This document shows positions 8,332-18,287 of a stretch of DNA of 64,000 nucleotides, one piece after another (positions within the stretch are counted from its first letter, which is position 1; every line of letters begins with the position of its first letter). The position numbers were made by a program, and so were the translations under genes. The stretch covers positions 558,001 to 622,000 of the forward strand of contig CAXPOZ010000001.1 of the NCBI GenBank assembly GCA_964219355.1, read 5' to 3'. The stretch comes from Parvularcula sp964219355 (GTDB lineage Bacteria; Pseudomonadota; Alphaproteobacteria; Caulobacterales; Parvularculaceae). The notes beneath the pieces were generated by a model. The model was given only the letters and a program-made list of their open reading frames with translations, ran no database searches and was not told where the DNA came from.

Positions 8332-9626
8332 ATACGGCTACCGCATTCTCGGATCGCTCGATCCGGCTCTCCGTTCTCGCCATCATCATCGGCTTCGGCG
8401 GCTTCGTTATCTGGGGCACGTTTGCCAAGCTCGACGAGGGCGTCACTGCCTCTGGCCAGATTGTGGTTCAGGATAACCGCAAGGAAATCCAGCACCTTGA
8501 AGGCGGCATGATCAGCGCTGTCCACGTCAAGGAAGGCCAGATGGTCAAAGAGGGCGATGTCCTCATGGAACTGGCGCCGCTGCAATCCGAATCCGCTCGC
8601 GACGAACTCGCACAGGAATTTGCGGTCAGCTCGGCGAACATGATCCGCCTCACCGCTCTTCGCTCCGAAGAGAAGACGGTCGATTTCGCTCCGCTGAACG
8701 ATATTCCGATCGATGACATTACTCGTGTCGATATCATTGAGCGCCAGCAGTCTCTCTTCAATCAGCAATGGGCTGCCCTGAATGCGGAGCTTTCCGTTCT
8801 GGAAAGCCGCCGGACAGCGTTGCGTACACGTCGCAATGACGTTGCCGGTGAGATCGACGCCACCGAACGGGCCCTGACAACCGCCCGCGAAGATCTCGCT
8901 TTGCGCCGCGAGCTGCTTGAGGAAAAACTCGAGACCATCGGCAATGTCAGCCGTCTCGAGCGTGAAGTTTCAAACCTTGAGGCCCAGCTTTCGGGGCTCA
9001 AAGGCGAGCGCAACCAGGCGATCCGGAATAGTGAGGAAGTCACCAACCAGATCCGCGAAGCCAAAGCCCGCTTTCAGGAGCGTGTTGGCCGGGAACTGCT
9101 TGAAGCTCAGGCCACGTCACTTGCCTCCCGCGAACGGCTGCTCGCAATGGATGACCGCCTTGCCCGTACCGTCCTTCGTGCACCACAAAGCGGCACTGTG
9201 CTCAATCTTGCGGCGACCACCATTGGTGGGGTCGTCAGCCCGGGCCAGACTGTCATGGAAATCGTGCCGGACACGGATGACCTGATCGTCATCGTCAGGC
9301 TCTCCCCGACTGACCGTGACGCGGTTCAGCCTGGTCAGGACGTAGAAGCCCAGTTCACCGCCTATAAGTCATTTCAGGTGCAACGGCTGGACGGCAAGGT
9401 CCTGGGTGTGAGCGCCGACCTTATTCAGGACGAAGTCTCTGGCGCCTTCTTCTACGAGACTCGCGTACAGCTCGATGCGTCTTCACTTGATCCGAACGGC
9501 CGAATCCAGATTATTCCGGGCATGCCGGTCGATACATTTATCGCCTCGGGGAGCAAACGTAGCTTTTTCGATTACGTCTTTGAGCCGATCCGTTCGACCA
9601 TGCAGCGCGGCACGCGGATGAGCTGA
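8328..9626 (+). CDS. HlyD-family type I secretion periplasmic adaptor
   Basis: Membrane-fusion protein that links the ABC exporter to the outer-membrane channel. It has 432 residues: a single transmembrane segment near 15-33, a lipoyl half-motif (ITASGQIVVQ-like, here VTASGQIVVQ), and a long alpha-helical hairpin (about 100-280) rich in Glu/Arg/Leu heptads. The second lipoyl half (VLRAPQSGTVLNL) and a beta-barrel C-terminal domain follow. It overlaps the ABC gene by four bases, so production is probably coupled. The TolC-type gene starts 18 bases downstream. Confidence 0.94.
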   Translation: MNTATAFSDRSIRLSVLAIIIGFGGFVIWGTFAKLDEGVTASGQIVVQDNRKEIQHLEGGMISAVHVKEGQMVKEGDVLMELAPLQSESARDELAQEFAVSSANMIRLTALRSEEKTVDFAPLNDIPIDDITRVDIIERQQSLFNQQWAALNAELSVLESRRTALRTRRNDVAGEIDATERALTTAREDLALRRELLEEKLETIGNVSRLEREVSNLEAQLSGLKGERNQAIRNSEEVTNQIREAKARFQERVGRELLEAQATSLASRERLLAMDDRLARTVLRAPQSGTVLNLAATTIGGVVSPGQTVMEIVPDTDDLIVIVRLSPTDRDAVQPGQDVEAQFTAYKSFQVQRLDGKVLGVSADLIQDEVSGAFFYETRVQLDASSLDPNGRIQIIPGMPVDTFIASGSKRSFFDYVFEPIRSTMQRGTRMS

Positions 9627-9644
9627 CAGGAACTAAGGCCGAAC

Positions 9645-11024
9645 ATGAGACATCGTTACCAAGCCGGCACCGCGATTCTTGCGGCTCTTGCGATCGGCTC
9701 ACAGGGCATTGCGCAAGAAGTCGGCGGAGAATTGCCGCCGATCAACACTCGCGAGACCTCAGAGATCTTCACCGGCGATGGCTGCCTGACCATGGCAGCA
9801 GCGGTCGAAGAGGCACTGAACTTTGACCCAAGGATCGATGGCGCCCGCGCCCGGCGGGATGCCGCTGGCGCTGATGTCATCGCGACTTACTCAAGGAACC
9901 TGCCGCAGGTCTCCCTCTTCGGGCAGACCGGTTTTGGCGATACGCCGCCGCTCGACCGGCGCCGTGATGACCAGATCGGCATTGAGCTGCGTCAGGAGCT
10001 CTACTCCTTCGGCCAGCGCAAATACGCAAAACAGGCTTCCCAGCACAGCTTTCAGGCAGCCAATTACGGCATCGACGAGCAGCAGAACGGCATCGCCGAA
10101 GCTGTGGCCCTCGCCTATCTCGAATATGCCCGCGCCAGCAGCGTGCTTGAGCTGGCGACCGAGCAGGCGGCCGCTTTCCGGCAGGAGGCTGAATCCGCCG
10201 AGAAGCGCCTTGAGCGCCGGGTCATCACACTGACCGATGCCAGCCAGCTGCGCTCTCGCGCGGCCAGCACCCGCGCCCAGCTTGCCAGTGCTCGTGAGGC
10301 CGAAGCCATCGCCCGCACCCGGCTCGAAGTCCTGACAGACACAGTCGGCCTTGAATGCCTCGATGAGCAATCGATCCGCGGCTTTGTCGCGCCCGAGGCG
10401 CCGCGTATCCTCGCCCTCAGCCCGGAACAGGCTGTCGAAGAGGCCATGTCCAACTCTCCGCGCCTCCGCCGGGCCCGCTCGCAATCCGCTGCAGCCCGCG
10501 CCCGCGCTAATGAAGCCTCGCGCAGCAATCTGCCGACGCTGAACCTGACGGGGTTCTATCAGCACTTCCAGGAAGTCGAGACCGGGGCGGCGGGTGAAAT
10601 CCTTTCGCGCACCGAGGATGAGGACGCCCGCGTCGGCCTGTCTCTCAATCAGGAGCTCTGGAATGGCGGCCGCACCAAGGCCCGCAAGGCGCAAGCCGTT
10701 GCCCAGCTCAGATCCGCCCGCGCAGAAGAAGACCTTCAGCGCCTTGCGATCGACGATCAGATCCGCGGCGCCATGGCACGCGCCTCATCGCGCAAGACGG
10801 CTGGCGAGGAATTCTACGAGGCTCGCGCGCATGCCCGCGTGCAGTTTGAGTCGACCCAGAAGGAATATCTGCGCGGCACAAAGACCCTGACCGATCTGGT
10901 TCTGGCGAGTGATGAGTACTTCACCACAGCGTCGCAGGAGATCGATGCCCGCTACGGTTTCTACTCCTCCCTGATCCAGCTTTATTCGGCGATGGGGCTC
11001 CTGTCAGAAGACGGCCTTCGTTAA
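9645..11024 (+). CDS. TolC-family outer-membrane channel protein
   Basis: Outer-membrane efflux/secretion channel completing the type I system. It has 459 residues with a cleavable signal peptide (about 1-24, ending IGSQGIAQ). Two repeated OEP halves follow, with long amphipathic helices and typical strand segments (GLSLNQELWNGGRTKARKA, IELRQELYSFGQRKYAKQA). The length fits TolC-type channels. It sits last in the ABC-HlyD-TolC set, so it probably serves this exporter first, although TolC proteins often serve several pumps. Its stop codon lies within the first of two GTTAACC repeats. Confidence 0.92.
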   Translation: MRHRYQAGTAILAALAIGSQGIAQEVGGELPPINTRETSEIFTGDGCLTMAAAVEEALNFDPRIDGARARRDAAGADVIATYSRNLPQVSLFGQTGFGDTPPLDRRRDDQIGIELRQELYSFGQRKYAKQASQHSFQAANYGIDEQQNGIAEAVALAYLEYARASSVLELATEQAAAFRQEAESAEKRLERRVITLTDASQLRSRAASTRAQLASAREAEAIARTRLEVLTDTVGLECLDEQSIRGFVAPEAPRILALSPEQAVEEAMSNSPRLRRARSQSAAARARANEASRSNLPTLNLTGFYQHFQEVETGAAGEILSRTEDEDARVGLSLNQELWNGGRTKARKAQAVAQLRSARAEEDLQRLAIDDQIRGAMARASSRKTAGEEFYEARAHARVQFESTQKEYLRGTKTLTDLVLASDEYFTTASQEIDARYGFYSSLIQLYSAMGLLSEDGLR

Positions 11025-11127
11025 CCTTTGGCGTTAACCATTCCGCCTGCGGCAGATAACTGAAAAAGCCCGAAACCGGGACGTGACATAGGTGCAGAAA
11101 CGCCCCTATGATTCGAAAAGTGTTAAC
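11020..11127. promoter_or_regulatory. Three GTTAAC sites ahead of the sensor kinase
   Basis: GTTAACC occurs at 11020-11026 and 11033-11039, and GTTAAC again at 11122-11127, just before the kinase start. TTAAC is the half-site of CtrA, but the 13-base spacing does not fit the TTAA-N7-TTAA consensus, so this is only a possible regulator cluster. Confidence 0.25.
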
Positions 11128-11145
11128 AGTCCGCAGGAATTAGCG

Positions 11146-13410
11146 ATGCAGCTCGGCCTCCCGTTAAAGGCAGGGATCAGGCGTTTTCAAACGCTCACCG
11201 CACCGAATCTCGGTCGGCTGACATCTCTTACCCTCCTTTTGACCGGTGCCTGCATCGGCATGCTTGGCTATGCGGCGGTCGAAGACCAGCAACGCCTGAC
11301 GCGCGAGGCGGCGCTCGATTTATCCGTACGCACCTTAACGACGGCGGATCGTCTGTCTCCTGCGACACCTGTCGCCTTCGGACCTTCCACTCCCCTGCCG
11401 CAGGCTGTGCGCAATCTTTTGACCGCTGGCGCAGGAGATGATGGCGGCACCTATCTGCTCGACCTGCCCAAGGGGTCATATGTCGCCCCGGCGCCTGCGC
11501 CGAATGCGTCTTTCGATTACGAGATACTGCGTGCTGTCCCGGCTACCGGTGAAGCGCGGCGGCTGAAGGATACGCGCGGCCGGACATGGATCGCGGCGGC
11601 CCGCCCTCTTCGCGGTGATCAGCGCATCGTCAGCCTGTCGCCTTATAAGAAAAATGTATTCCGTGCCCTGATGCCTTATCTTGTGGCGTCGGTGTCGATC
11701 CTCACTCTCGCCGGGCTCTTCCTCGCCATGGCGGCACGCGCACGGCGTCTTCAGGCCCAGACCGAAGGCAACCGCCAGCAATTGCTTGATCGCCTGCTCG
11801 GGCCGGAACGTGCCGGTTGCGGCACCTGGCTCGCGGACGCAAAGGGAGTCATCTTCCCCGCCGCGACCCTCGCCGCATTAGGTTATCCGCGTTCTGATGA
11901 ACCGGCTGATTATGCTGAGCTGCGGGAAATTACGCACCCCGATGATCTCTCTGCCCTCCTCGGCCTGTTTTTAGGTAATGGCACCCGGACTGAAGGTGTC
12001 GTTCGCTTCATGAAGGCTGACGGCGACTGGCAAATGGTGTGGATCACTTCCTTCCCGCCGACCGATTGCCGCGAAGGGATCATGATCCCCGTCTCCAATG
12101 AGGGGATGGAAAGCCGCCGGACCGATGAGCTTGTCATGCGTCTGCGCGAGACGCTCGAAGCGCTGCCGCAATGCTTTCTTCTGTGGGATTCTGTTGGCCG
12201 CCTCGTCGCATGGAACGATACCTTCGTTCAGATGTTCGAGGCCCATCCCGACGACATCTCAGAGGGCATGACGGTGCGGGAATTGGCGCGCGTCATCGGC
12301 ATCGAACCGCATTTTCTCTACGACTATTTCGCGCCGCCGAGCGACGGCATGGTCGAGCCCGAGACAGAGATGGTCTTCCCCGGTGACCGCATCCTGAAAC
12401 TCATCCGGCAGCGTACGATTGGTGAAGGCTGGGTCTCGATCGGGCACGACATCACCGATATGCGGGTCGAGGAAGAGCGCCGCGCGCGCAATGAGCGCGA
12501 GCTGCAGATGACGGTCGATATTCTCGAGCGCTCCCGCAAGGACCTGCGCCAGGCTATGCGGTCCTATGAGAATGAAAAGCTCCGTGCCGAGAACGCCAAC
12601 CGTGCCAAATCGGAATTCCTCGCCAATATGAGCCATGAGCTGCGCACGCCGCTCAACGCCATTATCGGCTTCTCCGAACTGATGCGCGAAGAACTCTACG
12701 GCCCGCTCGGCCACGAGAAATATGACGAATATATCCGCGACATCAATTCGAGCGGCAGCCACCTCCTGACCCTGATTGATGATATTCTCGACCTTTCCAA
12801 AATCGAGGCGGGCAAGCTCGAACTCAAGCTTGGCCAGACCGATCTTGAGCGCTCCCTGAAAGAGGGCCTGCGCTTCATCGAGCCGCAGCTTCGGGAATCC
12901 GGCCTCAACCTGACGGCCATGATCGATCATGTGCCGAGCGTCTGGGCCGATGCCCGCGCGATCAAACAGGTCTTCATCAATCTTCTGTCGAATGCGGAGA
13001 AATTCACGCCGCGCGGCGGCTCGATCTCTGTGACGACCCTTGTCGATCTGACCAGCGTGACAATCCTTGTGGCCGATACCGGCATCGGCATGACCGAAGA
13101 ACAGCTCCACCGTCTGGGGGCGCCCTTTGAGATGATCGAAGATCATTTCGCGCGGACCAAACGCGGCACGGGGCTTGGCATTGCCCTTTCGAAATCCCTG
13201 ATGGAAGCGCAGAACGGCATTCTCGCTATCGCCAGCGAAATCCGTCGCGGCACGGTTGCAGCGATCACCCTGCCCCGCCGGGCCGGTGTCGATGTCATGC
13301 TGCCCTCCATGCTGCGGGATCGCGCGCGCATACTGACGAAATCGGACAAGCCGTCCCGCCTGACCGCGCCGCAGGAAGGCGATCTGCCGCTTCAGATTTC
13401 GGCGGAATAA
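11146..13410 (+). CDS. Membrane PAS-domain sensor histidine kinase
   Basis: A 754-residue kinase from the ATG at 11146, which has AGGA ten bases upstream; a GTG at 11092 would add 18 residues. One transmembrane helix lies near residues 28-48 and a second near 176-198, enclosing a periplasmic sensor region of about 130 residues. Two PAS-like regions follow, the second with the PAS-7 style LEALPQCFLLWDSVGRLVAWN. HisKA comes next with His497 in NMSHELRTPLNAIIGFSE, then the HATPase N, G1 (DTGIGM) and G2 (RGTGLGIALSK) boxes. It resembles the PleC/DivJ-like kinases of alphaproteobacteria, but no partner regulator is adjacent. Its 3' end overlaps glnE by 19 bases. Confidence 0.9.
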   Translation: MQLGLPLKAGIRRFQTLTAPNLGRLTSLTLLLTGACIGMLGYAAVEDQQRLTREAALDLSVRTLTTADRLSPATPVAFGPSTPLPQAVRNLLTAGAGDDGGTYLLDLPKGSYVAPAPAPNASFDYEILRAVPATGEARRLKDTRGRTWIAAARPLRGDQRIVSLSPYKKNVFRALMPYLVASVSILTLAGLFLAMAARARRLQAQTEGNRQQLLDRLLGPERAGCGTWLADAKGVIFPAATLAALGYPRSDEPADYAELREITHPDDLSALLGLFLGNGTRTEGVVRFMKADGDWQMVWITSFPPTDCREGIMIPVSNEGMESRRTDELVMRLRETLEALPQCFLLWDSVGRLVAWNDTFVQMFEAHPDDISEGMTVRELARVIGIEPHFLYDYFAPPSDGMVEPETEMVFPGDRILKLIRQRTIGEGWVSIGHDITDMRVEEERRARNERELQMTVDILERSRKDLRQAMRSYENEKLRAENANRAKSEFLANMSHELRTPLNAIIGFSELMREELYGPLGHEKYDEYIRDINSSGSHLLTLIDDILDLSKIEAGKLELKLGQTDLERSLKEGLRFIEPQLRESGLNLTAMIDHVPSVWADARAIKQVFINLLSNAEKFTPRGGSISVTTLVDLTSVTILVADTGIGMTEEQLHRLGAPFEMIEDHFARTKRGTGLGIALSKSLMEAQNGILAIASEIRRGTVAAITLPRRAGVDVMLPSMLRDRARILTKSDKPSRLTAPQEGDLPLQISAE

Positions 13411-16217
13411 GGCCCGACCAGCTCATCGAACAACGCCTTCACCGCACGCCGGTGGGTGGTCAGCTGTTCATCGAGCGGGCTGTCATCCCACAGATCGGAG
13501 AGCTTGCGCAGGCGCGAATGCGCGCCGGAAAGAAGGCTCTCAGGCGGCGCACCGCCCTCCGTCGCCCGCAGGTAATGGATCGTGCATTCAACCAGCTCAT
13601 GGGCATCCAGCAGTGTCTCCGCCTGCTCTTCGGTCAGTATACCGTGCTGGCAAAAGGTGTTGATCGCATCGCGCGGATGACGCGGAAGGAGCCCCAGATG
13701 CTCCGCATGGATCAGCGACAGATATTGCGTGATGAAATCAATGTCGGTCAGCCCGCCCGGCAGGCGTTTGACGTCATAGAGCGTGCGCGGCGCTTTCTCG
13801 GCCAGAAGGCGCGCCCTCATATCAATGACGTCCTTGGCAATCTCGGCCGGATCTCGCGGGCGCGTCAGAACCTGTTTCTGAACAGCCTCGATCCGCTGTG
13901 AAATCCCTTCATCCCCATAAACGACACGCGCCTTGGTGAAGGCCATCATCTCCCATGTCCACGCCGTCTCAGTGTAGTATTGCTCGTAGGCGGAGAAAGA
14001 GACCGCCGTTGGCCCGGCCCCGCCGGAGGGCCGCAGCTGCATATCAATCTTGAAGAGCTCGCCCTGCTGGGTTGGCACCGACAGGGCACTGACGATCCGC
14101 CGGACGAGGCGGGCAAAGAGCTGTTCGCCCTCATGGGATTTCTCTTCGAGATCATAGATGAAGACGAGATCGAGATCCGAAAGGGTCGTCAGCGCTTCAA
14201 TCCCCAGCCGCCCGAAACCAAGAACAGCCAGCTCACCAAGCGGAGCTTTACCTGCCGTCTCTGCTTCCTGCCGCACGGCGGCAGTGAGGTCTTCAATCGC
14301 CCCATCCGCCGCATCACTCAACGCGCGAGCGGTGGCGATCGGACTTGTCTGCCCCAGAACAAGCCCGGCGGAAGTCCTGATCCGGTGCTCATTGATCACC
14401 CGGCGGACGGCATCGAGCCGCTCCTCCATGTCGGCGTCTTCCGGCGCATAGGGAGGATCTGGCGGCGTAATATCGACGCCTTCGAGCAGCCCTTCGATCA
14501 GCGCCGGGCGCTCCCCGAATTTGCGTGTGAATTCAGGCGACGCCTGACAGAGGACGAGAACGTCATCGAGAATTTCAGGCTCCGCCGTGAAAAGCGAGAA
14601 GACCTGAAATCCGGCCGGCAGGCGGGTGAGAAGCGAATCGAGCGCAAGAAACCCCTGATCGGGGGAGGCAAGCTCCCCCAGCTGCATCAGGATGCGCGGC
14701 ACAAGCCCCGTTAAAAGCTCCCGCGCCCGCGCCGATTTGGTCGCACGCAAGGCGCCCATATGCCAGCGGCGGATCTTGTCGGTGACGACCTCCGGGGCTT
14801 CAAATCCGATATTGCGAAGCGTCTGAAGGGTACGCGGATCATCCTCGACGCCAGTGAAGACAAGGCTGCCGGGCACCGGCTCATGCGGCTCTGGCGTATC
14901 AAAGAGATCCGCATAGGCATCATGCACGAACCGCATATGCGCTTCGGTCTCGTTGACGAACTCGTCCCGGCCGGGCGCATTCATCAGGGCGGCGATCCGC
15001 GACAGCCCCTCCTCATCCTCTGGCAATTCCTGCGTCTGCGCATCTTCTCGCATCTGCAGGCGGTGCTCGGTTGCCCGCAAATGCTGATAGGCTTTGCAGA
15101 GATCCTCCGCCGTCGCCTCGTCGATATGGCCGTCCTTTGCGAGAGCGAAGAGCGCTTCCTCCGTGCGGGGACTGCGCAAGGATTTGTCACGACCGCCGAG
15201 GAGCAATTGCTGGGTCTGGGCAAAGAACTCGATCTCGCGAATACCGCCGGGGCCGAGCTTCACGTCCGCGCCGGGAACTTCGAGGTCGGGCCGTCCTTTT
15301 TCCGCATGGATCTGTTTCTTGACCGCGTGGATGTCGGCCACCGCGCCGAAATCAAGCGTCCGCCGCCAGACGAAAGGACGGATCAGGCGCATGAATGTCT
15401 CGCCCGTCTTCTGATCCCCGGCACAGGCGCGCGCCTTGATAAAGGCCGCCCGCTCCCAGTTCTGTCCGTATTCTTCGTAATAGCGTTCCGCCGCCGACAG
15501 GCTGACGGCAACATTGGTGGCCCCCGGATTGGGCCGGAGCCGCAAATCGGTCCTGAAAACAAAGCCCTCGACGGTCTGCTGGTTCAGGATATCGACCATG
15601 ATCTGCACGGTCTTGATCGCAACCGCCTTGGCATCGAGCCGGCTGTCCGGGGACAGCCCAGCGCGGCTGGGATCATAGATCGCGACAAGATCGATATCGC
15701 TTGAATAGTTGAGCTCGCGTGCGCCGAGCTTGCCCATGGCAATGATCGACAGCCCGTGATGGAGGGTCGGCTCCTCCTCGAACTCGACGCCGCGCAGTTC
15801 TGACGCCGCCCGTGCGCCGCCCTCAAGCGCCAGCGCGATGGCTTTGTCGCCCAGGACCGTCAGGCATTCGGTCACCTCACTGAGCGTCAGCACACCGCAG
15901 AGATCGCCCAGCGCCACGGCTAGGGCGATGTCGTTTCTGGCGTTGCGCAGATAGGATTTGAGCTCTTCAAGAGGAAGTTCGCCTGAGGCCGGATCCGGCA
16001 TCAGGGCCGGGAATTCACCTTCAGGTGTCGCATCCAGCACCCGCTCCAGCCGGGCGGGACTTCGCCGCATCATCCGGCCAAGGAAGGGGCATAAATGACT
16101 GACGCCATCTAGGAAGCGGTCAAGCGGGGTCTCCCCCTCTTCCGCATAGGCCAGAATAGATTTGGCCGCGCCCTCATCAAGGGACGCGGCCAAAAGATCT
16201 CGCAATGGCGCGGTCAT
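13392..16217 (-). CDS. glnE: Bifunctional glutamine synthetase adenylyltransferase/adenylyl-removing enzyme
   Basis: Adds and removes AMP on glutamine synthetase according to nitrogen status, under control of PII. The 941-residue length is typical. The N-terminal adenylyl-removing nucleotidyltransferase domain has GKLGARELNYSSDIDLV (SDID at 173-176). The C-terminal adenylyltransferase domain repeats the motif as LGFGRLGIEALTTLSDLDLV near residue 680. Between them is the helical GlnD/PII-linked region. It begins 22 bases after the HU gene on the same strand. The order degP, response regulator, sensor kinase, glnE is one I recall from other alphaproteobacteria; here HU is interposed. Confidence 0.95.
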   Translation of the reverse strand: MTAPLRDLLAASLDEGAAKSILAYAEEGETPLDRFLDGVSHLCPFLGRMMRRSPARLERVLDATPEGEFPALMPDPASGELPLEELKSYLRNARNDIALAVALGDLCGVLTLSEVTECLTVLGDKAIALALEGGARAASELRGVEFEEEPTLHHGLSIIAMGKLGARELNYSSDIDLVAIYDPSRAGLSPDSRLDAKAVAIKTVQIMVDILNQQTVEGFVFRTDLRLRPNPGATNVAVSLSAAERYYEEYGQNWERAAFIKARACAGDQKTGETFMRLIRPFVWRRTLDFGAVADIHAVKKQIHAEKGRPDLEVPGADVKLGPGGIREIEFFAQTQQLLLGGRDKSLRSPRTEEALFALAKDGHIDEATAEDLCKAYQHLRATEHRLQMREDAQTQELPEDEEGLSRIAALMNAPGRDEFVNETEAHMRFVHDAYADLFDTPEPHEPVPGSLVFTGVEDDPRTLQTLRNIGFEAPEVVTDKIRRWHMGALRATKSARARELLTGLVPRILMQLGELASPDQGFLALDSLLTRLPAGFQVFSLFTAEPEILDDVLVLCQASPEFTRKFGERPALIEGLLEGVDITPPDPPYAPEDADMEERLDAVRRVINEHRIRTSAGLVLGQTSPIATARALSDAADGAIEDLTAAVRQEAETAGKAPLGELAVLGFGRLGIEALTTLSDLDLVFIYDLEEKSHEGEQLFARLVRRIVSALSVPTQQGELFKIDMQLRPSGGAGPTAVSFSAYEQYYTETAWTWEMMAFTKARVVYGDEGISQRIEAVQKQVLTRPRDPAEIAKDVIDMRARLLAEKAPRTLYDVKRLPGGLTDIDFITQYLSLIHAEHLGLLPRHPRDAINTFCQHGILTEEQAETLLDAHELVECTIHYLRATEGGAPPESLLSGAHSRLRKLSDLWDDSPLDEQLTTHRRAVKALFDELVGPYSAEI

Positions 16218-16239
16218 ATCGCGCCCTTCCGTGTCAGGA

Positions 16240-16527
16240 TTACTTCGTGCCGGCAGCGGTCTTCAGATTGGCCGCAGGGCGGAAGCGCAGCGACTTCGAT
16301 GCCTTGATCTTGATCTCTTCGCCGGTCCGCGGGTTGCGGCCCTTGCGAGCAGGACGCTTGGTGATCGTGAAGGTGCCGAGCGTGCCGATCGTGTATTTGC
16401 CTTCTTTCTTGGCTTTCTTGAGACCGGTTTCGATTTCGCCGAAAACCAGTTCCACCACCCGCTTGGCTTCCGCGTTCGTCATGTTGCCGGACGCCGCCAC
16501 GTTGGCGATGAATTCTGCTTTGCTCAT
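16240..16527 (-). CDS. HU-family nucleoid DNA-binding protein
   Basis: A 95-residue histone-like protein that bends and compacts DNA as a dimer. The N-terminal helical part (MSKAEFIANVA, AEAKRVVELVFGEI) and the beta arm with GTLGTFTITKRPARKGRNPRTGEEIKI are those of the HU/IHF family. The arm tip RNPRTG carries the intercalating proline. HU rather than IHF is preferred from overall likeness and KASKSLRFRPAANLK at the end. A GGAGA lies eight bases before the ATG. glnE follows after 22 bases and may be partly read from the HU promoter. Confidence 0.94.
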   Translation of the reverse strand: MSKAEFIANVAASGNMTNAEAKRVVELVFGEIETGLKKAKKEGKYTIGTLGTFTITKRPARKGRNPRTGEEIKIKASKSLRFRPAANLKTAAGTK

Positions 16528-16630
16528 TATTTATCTCCATGAACGAGACCCCGCGCCACGTGCGGGATTGGGCGTCATAGAGAGCTGATTTTTTCTGGGG
16601 TTCAAGCAATATCTTCGCAAATAACAAGGC

Positions 16631-18271
16631 TCAGCCTGCATTTTGTGAAATCGTGGCCGCATTTTTCTCCGCCGCCGCCGCCAGAGGCGTCTTGGTCTCG
16701 CGCGGAGGTGGCGGGAAAGCGATTCGGACCCCAAGGCCATAATCGCTGTTGGTCGTCAGTGCACGCCCACCCGGATGCTGCGGCAGGCCGCGACCGATAG
16801 ACAATTGCGCGCTGTGCCGACGGGCAATGGCCGAGACGAGCGAGAGGCCCAGCCCATTGCCCATGGTCGACCGGCTGCGTTCCAGACGGACAAAGCGCTG
16901 CAGGATCCGCTCCTGATCTTCTTCGGAAACGCCAGGCCCATTATCCATGACCGAGAGAAGCGCACCGCCGCCGGGACGCGGCGCAACGGTCAGCTCGATC
17001 GTCGGCTCGATATCCACATCGTCCGGGTGGCGTGCATATTTAAAGGCGTTGTCCAGAAGGTTGGCGATCGCCTGACTGATCAGCTCGCGCGAGCCAAGAA
17101 CCTCAGGGGCAGGCACGATATTGCTGATGAGTGTAAAGCCCGCATCATCCGCTGCCGGTTCATAGAGCTCGAGCATCTCTTCTGCGACCTCGGCGATATC
17201 GACCGAAACGCGCGAGCCGCCGCCCTCCCCGGATTCAATCCGCGTGATCGAGAGGAGCGCGTTGAAGGTCGCTAGAAGTCGTTCGACATCGAGATTTGTC
17301 CGGTCGAGGATGTCCTCAAGATTGGCCTCAGGGTCATTCAGTGCACTGTCGAGCCTTGCCTTGATCCTTGTCAGGGGCGAGCGCAAATCATGCGCGATGT
17401 TATCAGAGACCTGCCGCATACCGGTCATTAGCCGCTCGATCTGATCGAGCATGGCGTTGATATTATCAGACAGCGTATCGAATTCGTCGCGCGTGCCGGT
17501 CAGGGCAATACGCTTTGTCAGATCCCCGTCGCGGATGGCCTTCACTGTCTGGCCAATCCGGTCGACCCGGCGAAGGAAGGTCGAGGAGAATAAAAGCCCG
17601 AGGATGAGCGCAAGGAACGGCGCAAAGATCATCACCCGGATGGCAATGGCGCTGGCCGCATCGGTCACGCGGCTGATCTCGCTTGTGTCCCGCGCCGTCA
17701 GAATGATGGCCGGCACCTTTTCTTCGCCTTCAGCACCGGCATAAAGGAAGGTTGCAACCCGGCCGACAGCGGGGCGGGTTTCAGTTTCGATCTGCCCCGT
17801 CTCATAATTGAGTACCCGCGCAGGGTATTCGAAGCGGAACATGTTGGGGTTATTGATCGCCTTGGGCGGCAAAATCCCGATATCACTCGTCAGCTGACGG
17901 AGTTTTGGGCCAACATAGACCGCGTAAAGAGAGTCGCGCTCAATCACTTTGAGGCGTGCCACTTCGCTGGCGACCGCCGTCAGGCCCGCCCATCCATCCG
18001 GCCCCTGGCTTATATTCACCTGCGCGAAATAGGCGAGGTCCGCTTCAAGCTCGAGATCGAGCCGCTTCATCGTTGCATTCAGGGTCGAGGCAAAAACGAT
18101 CAGCCCGATGCCCGCAAAGGAGACGATGAAGACAATGAAATAGGCAAGCGTGTAGCGAAAGGCACTTGTACGGATGGCCCGGGGCAGAAACCGCGAATGG
18201 CCAAGCCGTCGCCTGATTTCGGCGGTCGCACCCATGCCCCTGTTGCCCTCCATTTCGGACGCGGGGTCCAA
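16631..18271 (-). CDS. HAMP-domain sensor histidine kinase
   Basis: Inner-membrane sensor of a two-component pair. Residue numbers refer to the TTG start at 18271 (546 residues); ATGs at 18253 and 18232 are alternatives, the last with GGAGG upstream. Transmembrane segments lie near 41-62 and 211-232, flanking a periplasmic domain of about 150 residues. HAMP follows, then HisKA with His294 in NIAHDLRSPLTRIKARLD, and the HATPase boxes (LLDNAFKYAR, DNGPGV, GNGLGLSLVSAI). It begins 16 bases after the OmpR-type regulator gene and is surely its partner. The signal is unknown, but linkage to degP suggests envelope stress. Confidence 0.92.
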   Translation of the reverse strand: MDPASEMEGNRGMGATAEIRRRLGHSRFLPRAIRTSAFRYTLAYFIVFIVSFAGIGLIVFASTLNATMKRLDLELEADLAYFAQVNISQGPDGWAGLTAVASEVARLKVIERDSLYAVYVGPKLRQLTSDIGILPPKAINNPNMFRFEYPARVLNYETGQIETETRPAVGRVATFLYAGAEGEEKVPAIILTARDTSEISRVTDAASAIAIRVMIFAPFLALILGLLFSSTFLRRVDRIGQTVKAIRDGDLTKRIALTGTRDEFDTLSDNINAMLDQIERLMTGMRQVSDNIAHDLRSPLTRIKARLDSALNDPEANLEDILDRTNLDVERLLATFNALLSITRIESGEGGGSRVSVDIAEVAEEMLELYEPAADDAGFTLISNIVPAPEVLGSRELISQAIANLLDNAFKYARHPDDVDIEPTIELTVAPRPGGGALLSVMDNGPGVSEEDQERILQRFVRLERSRSTMGNGLGLSLVSAIARRHSAQLSIGRGLPQHPGGRALTTNSDYGLGVRIAFPPPPRETKTPLAAAAEKNAATISQNAG

Positions 18272-18287
18272 TGGAATCCCGCCTGTC

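Noticed and set aside
11020..11039. Full CtrA site (TTAA-N7-TTAA)
   Set aside because: The two GTTAACC copies are 13 bases apart from start to start, not 11, so the consensus spacing fails.
14760..15704. 314-codon open frame opposite glnE
   Set aside because: Antisense shadow of a conserved enzyme with intact motifs on the other strand.
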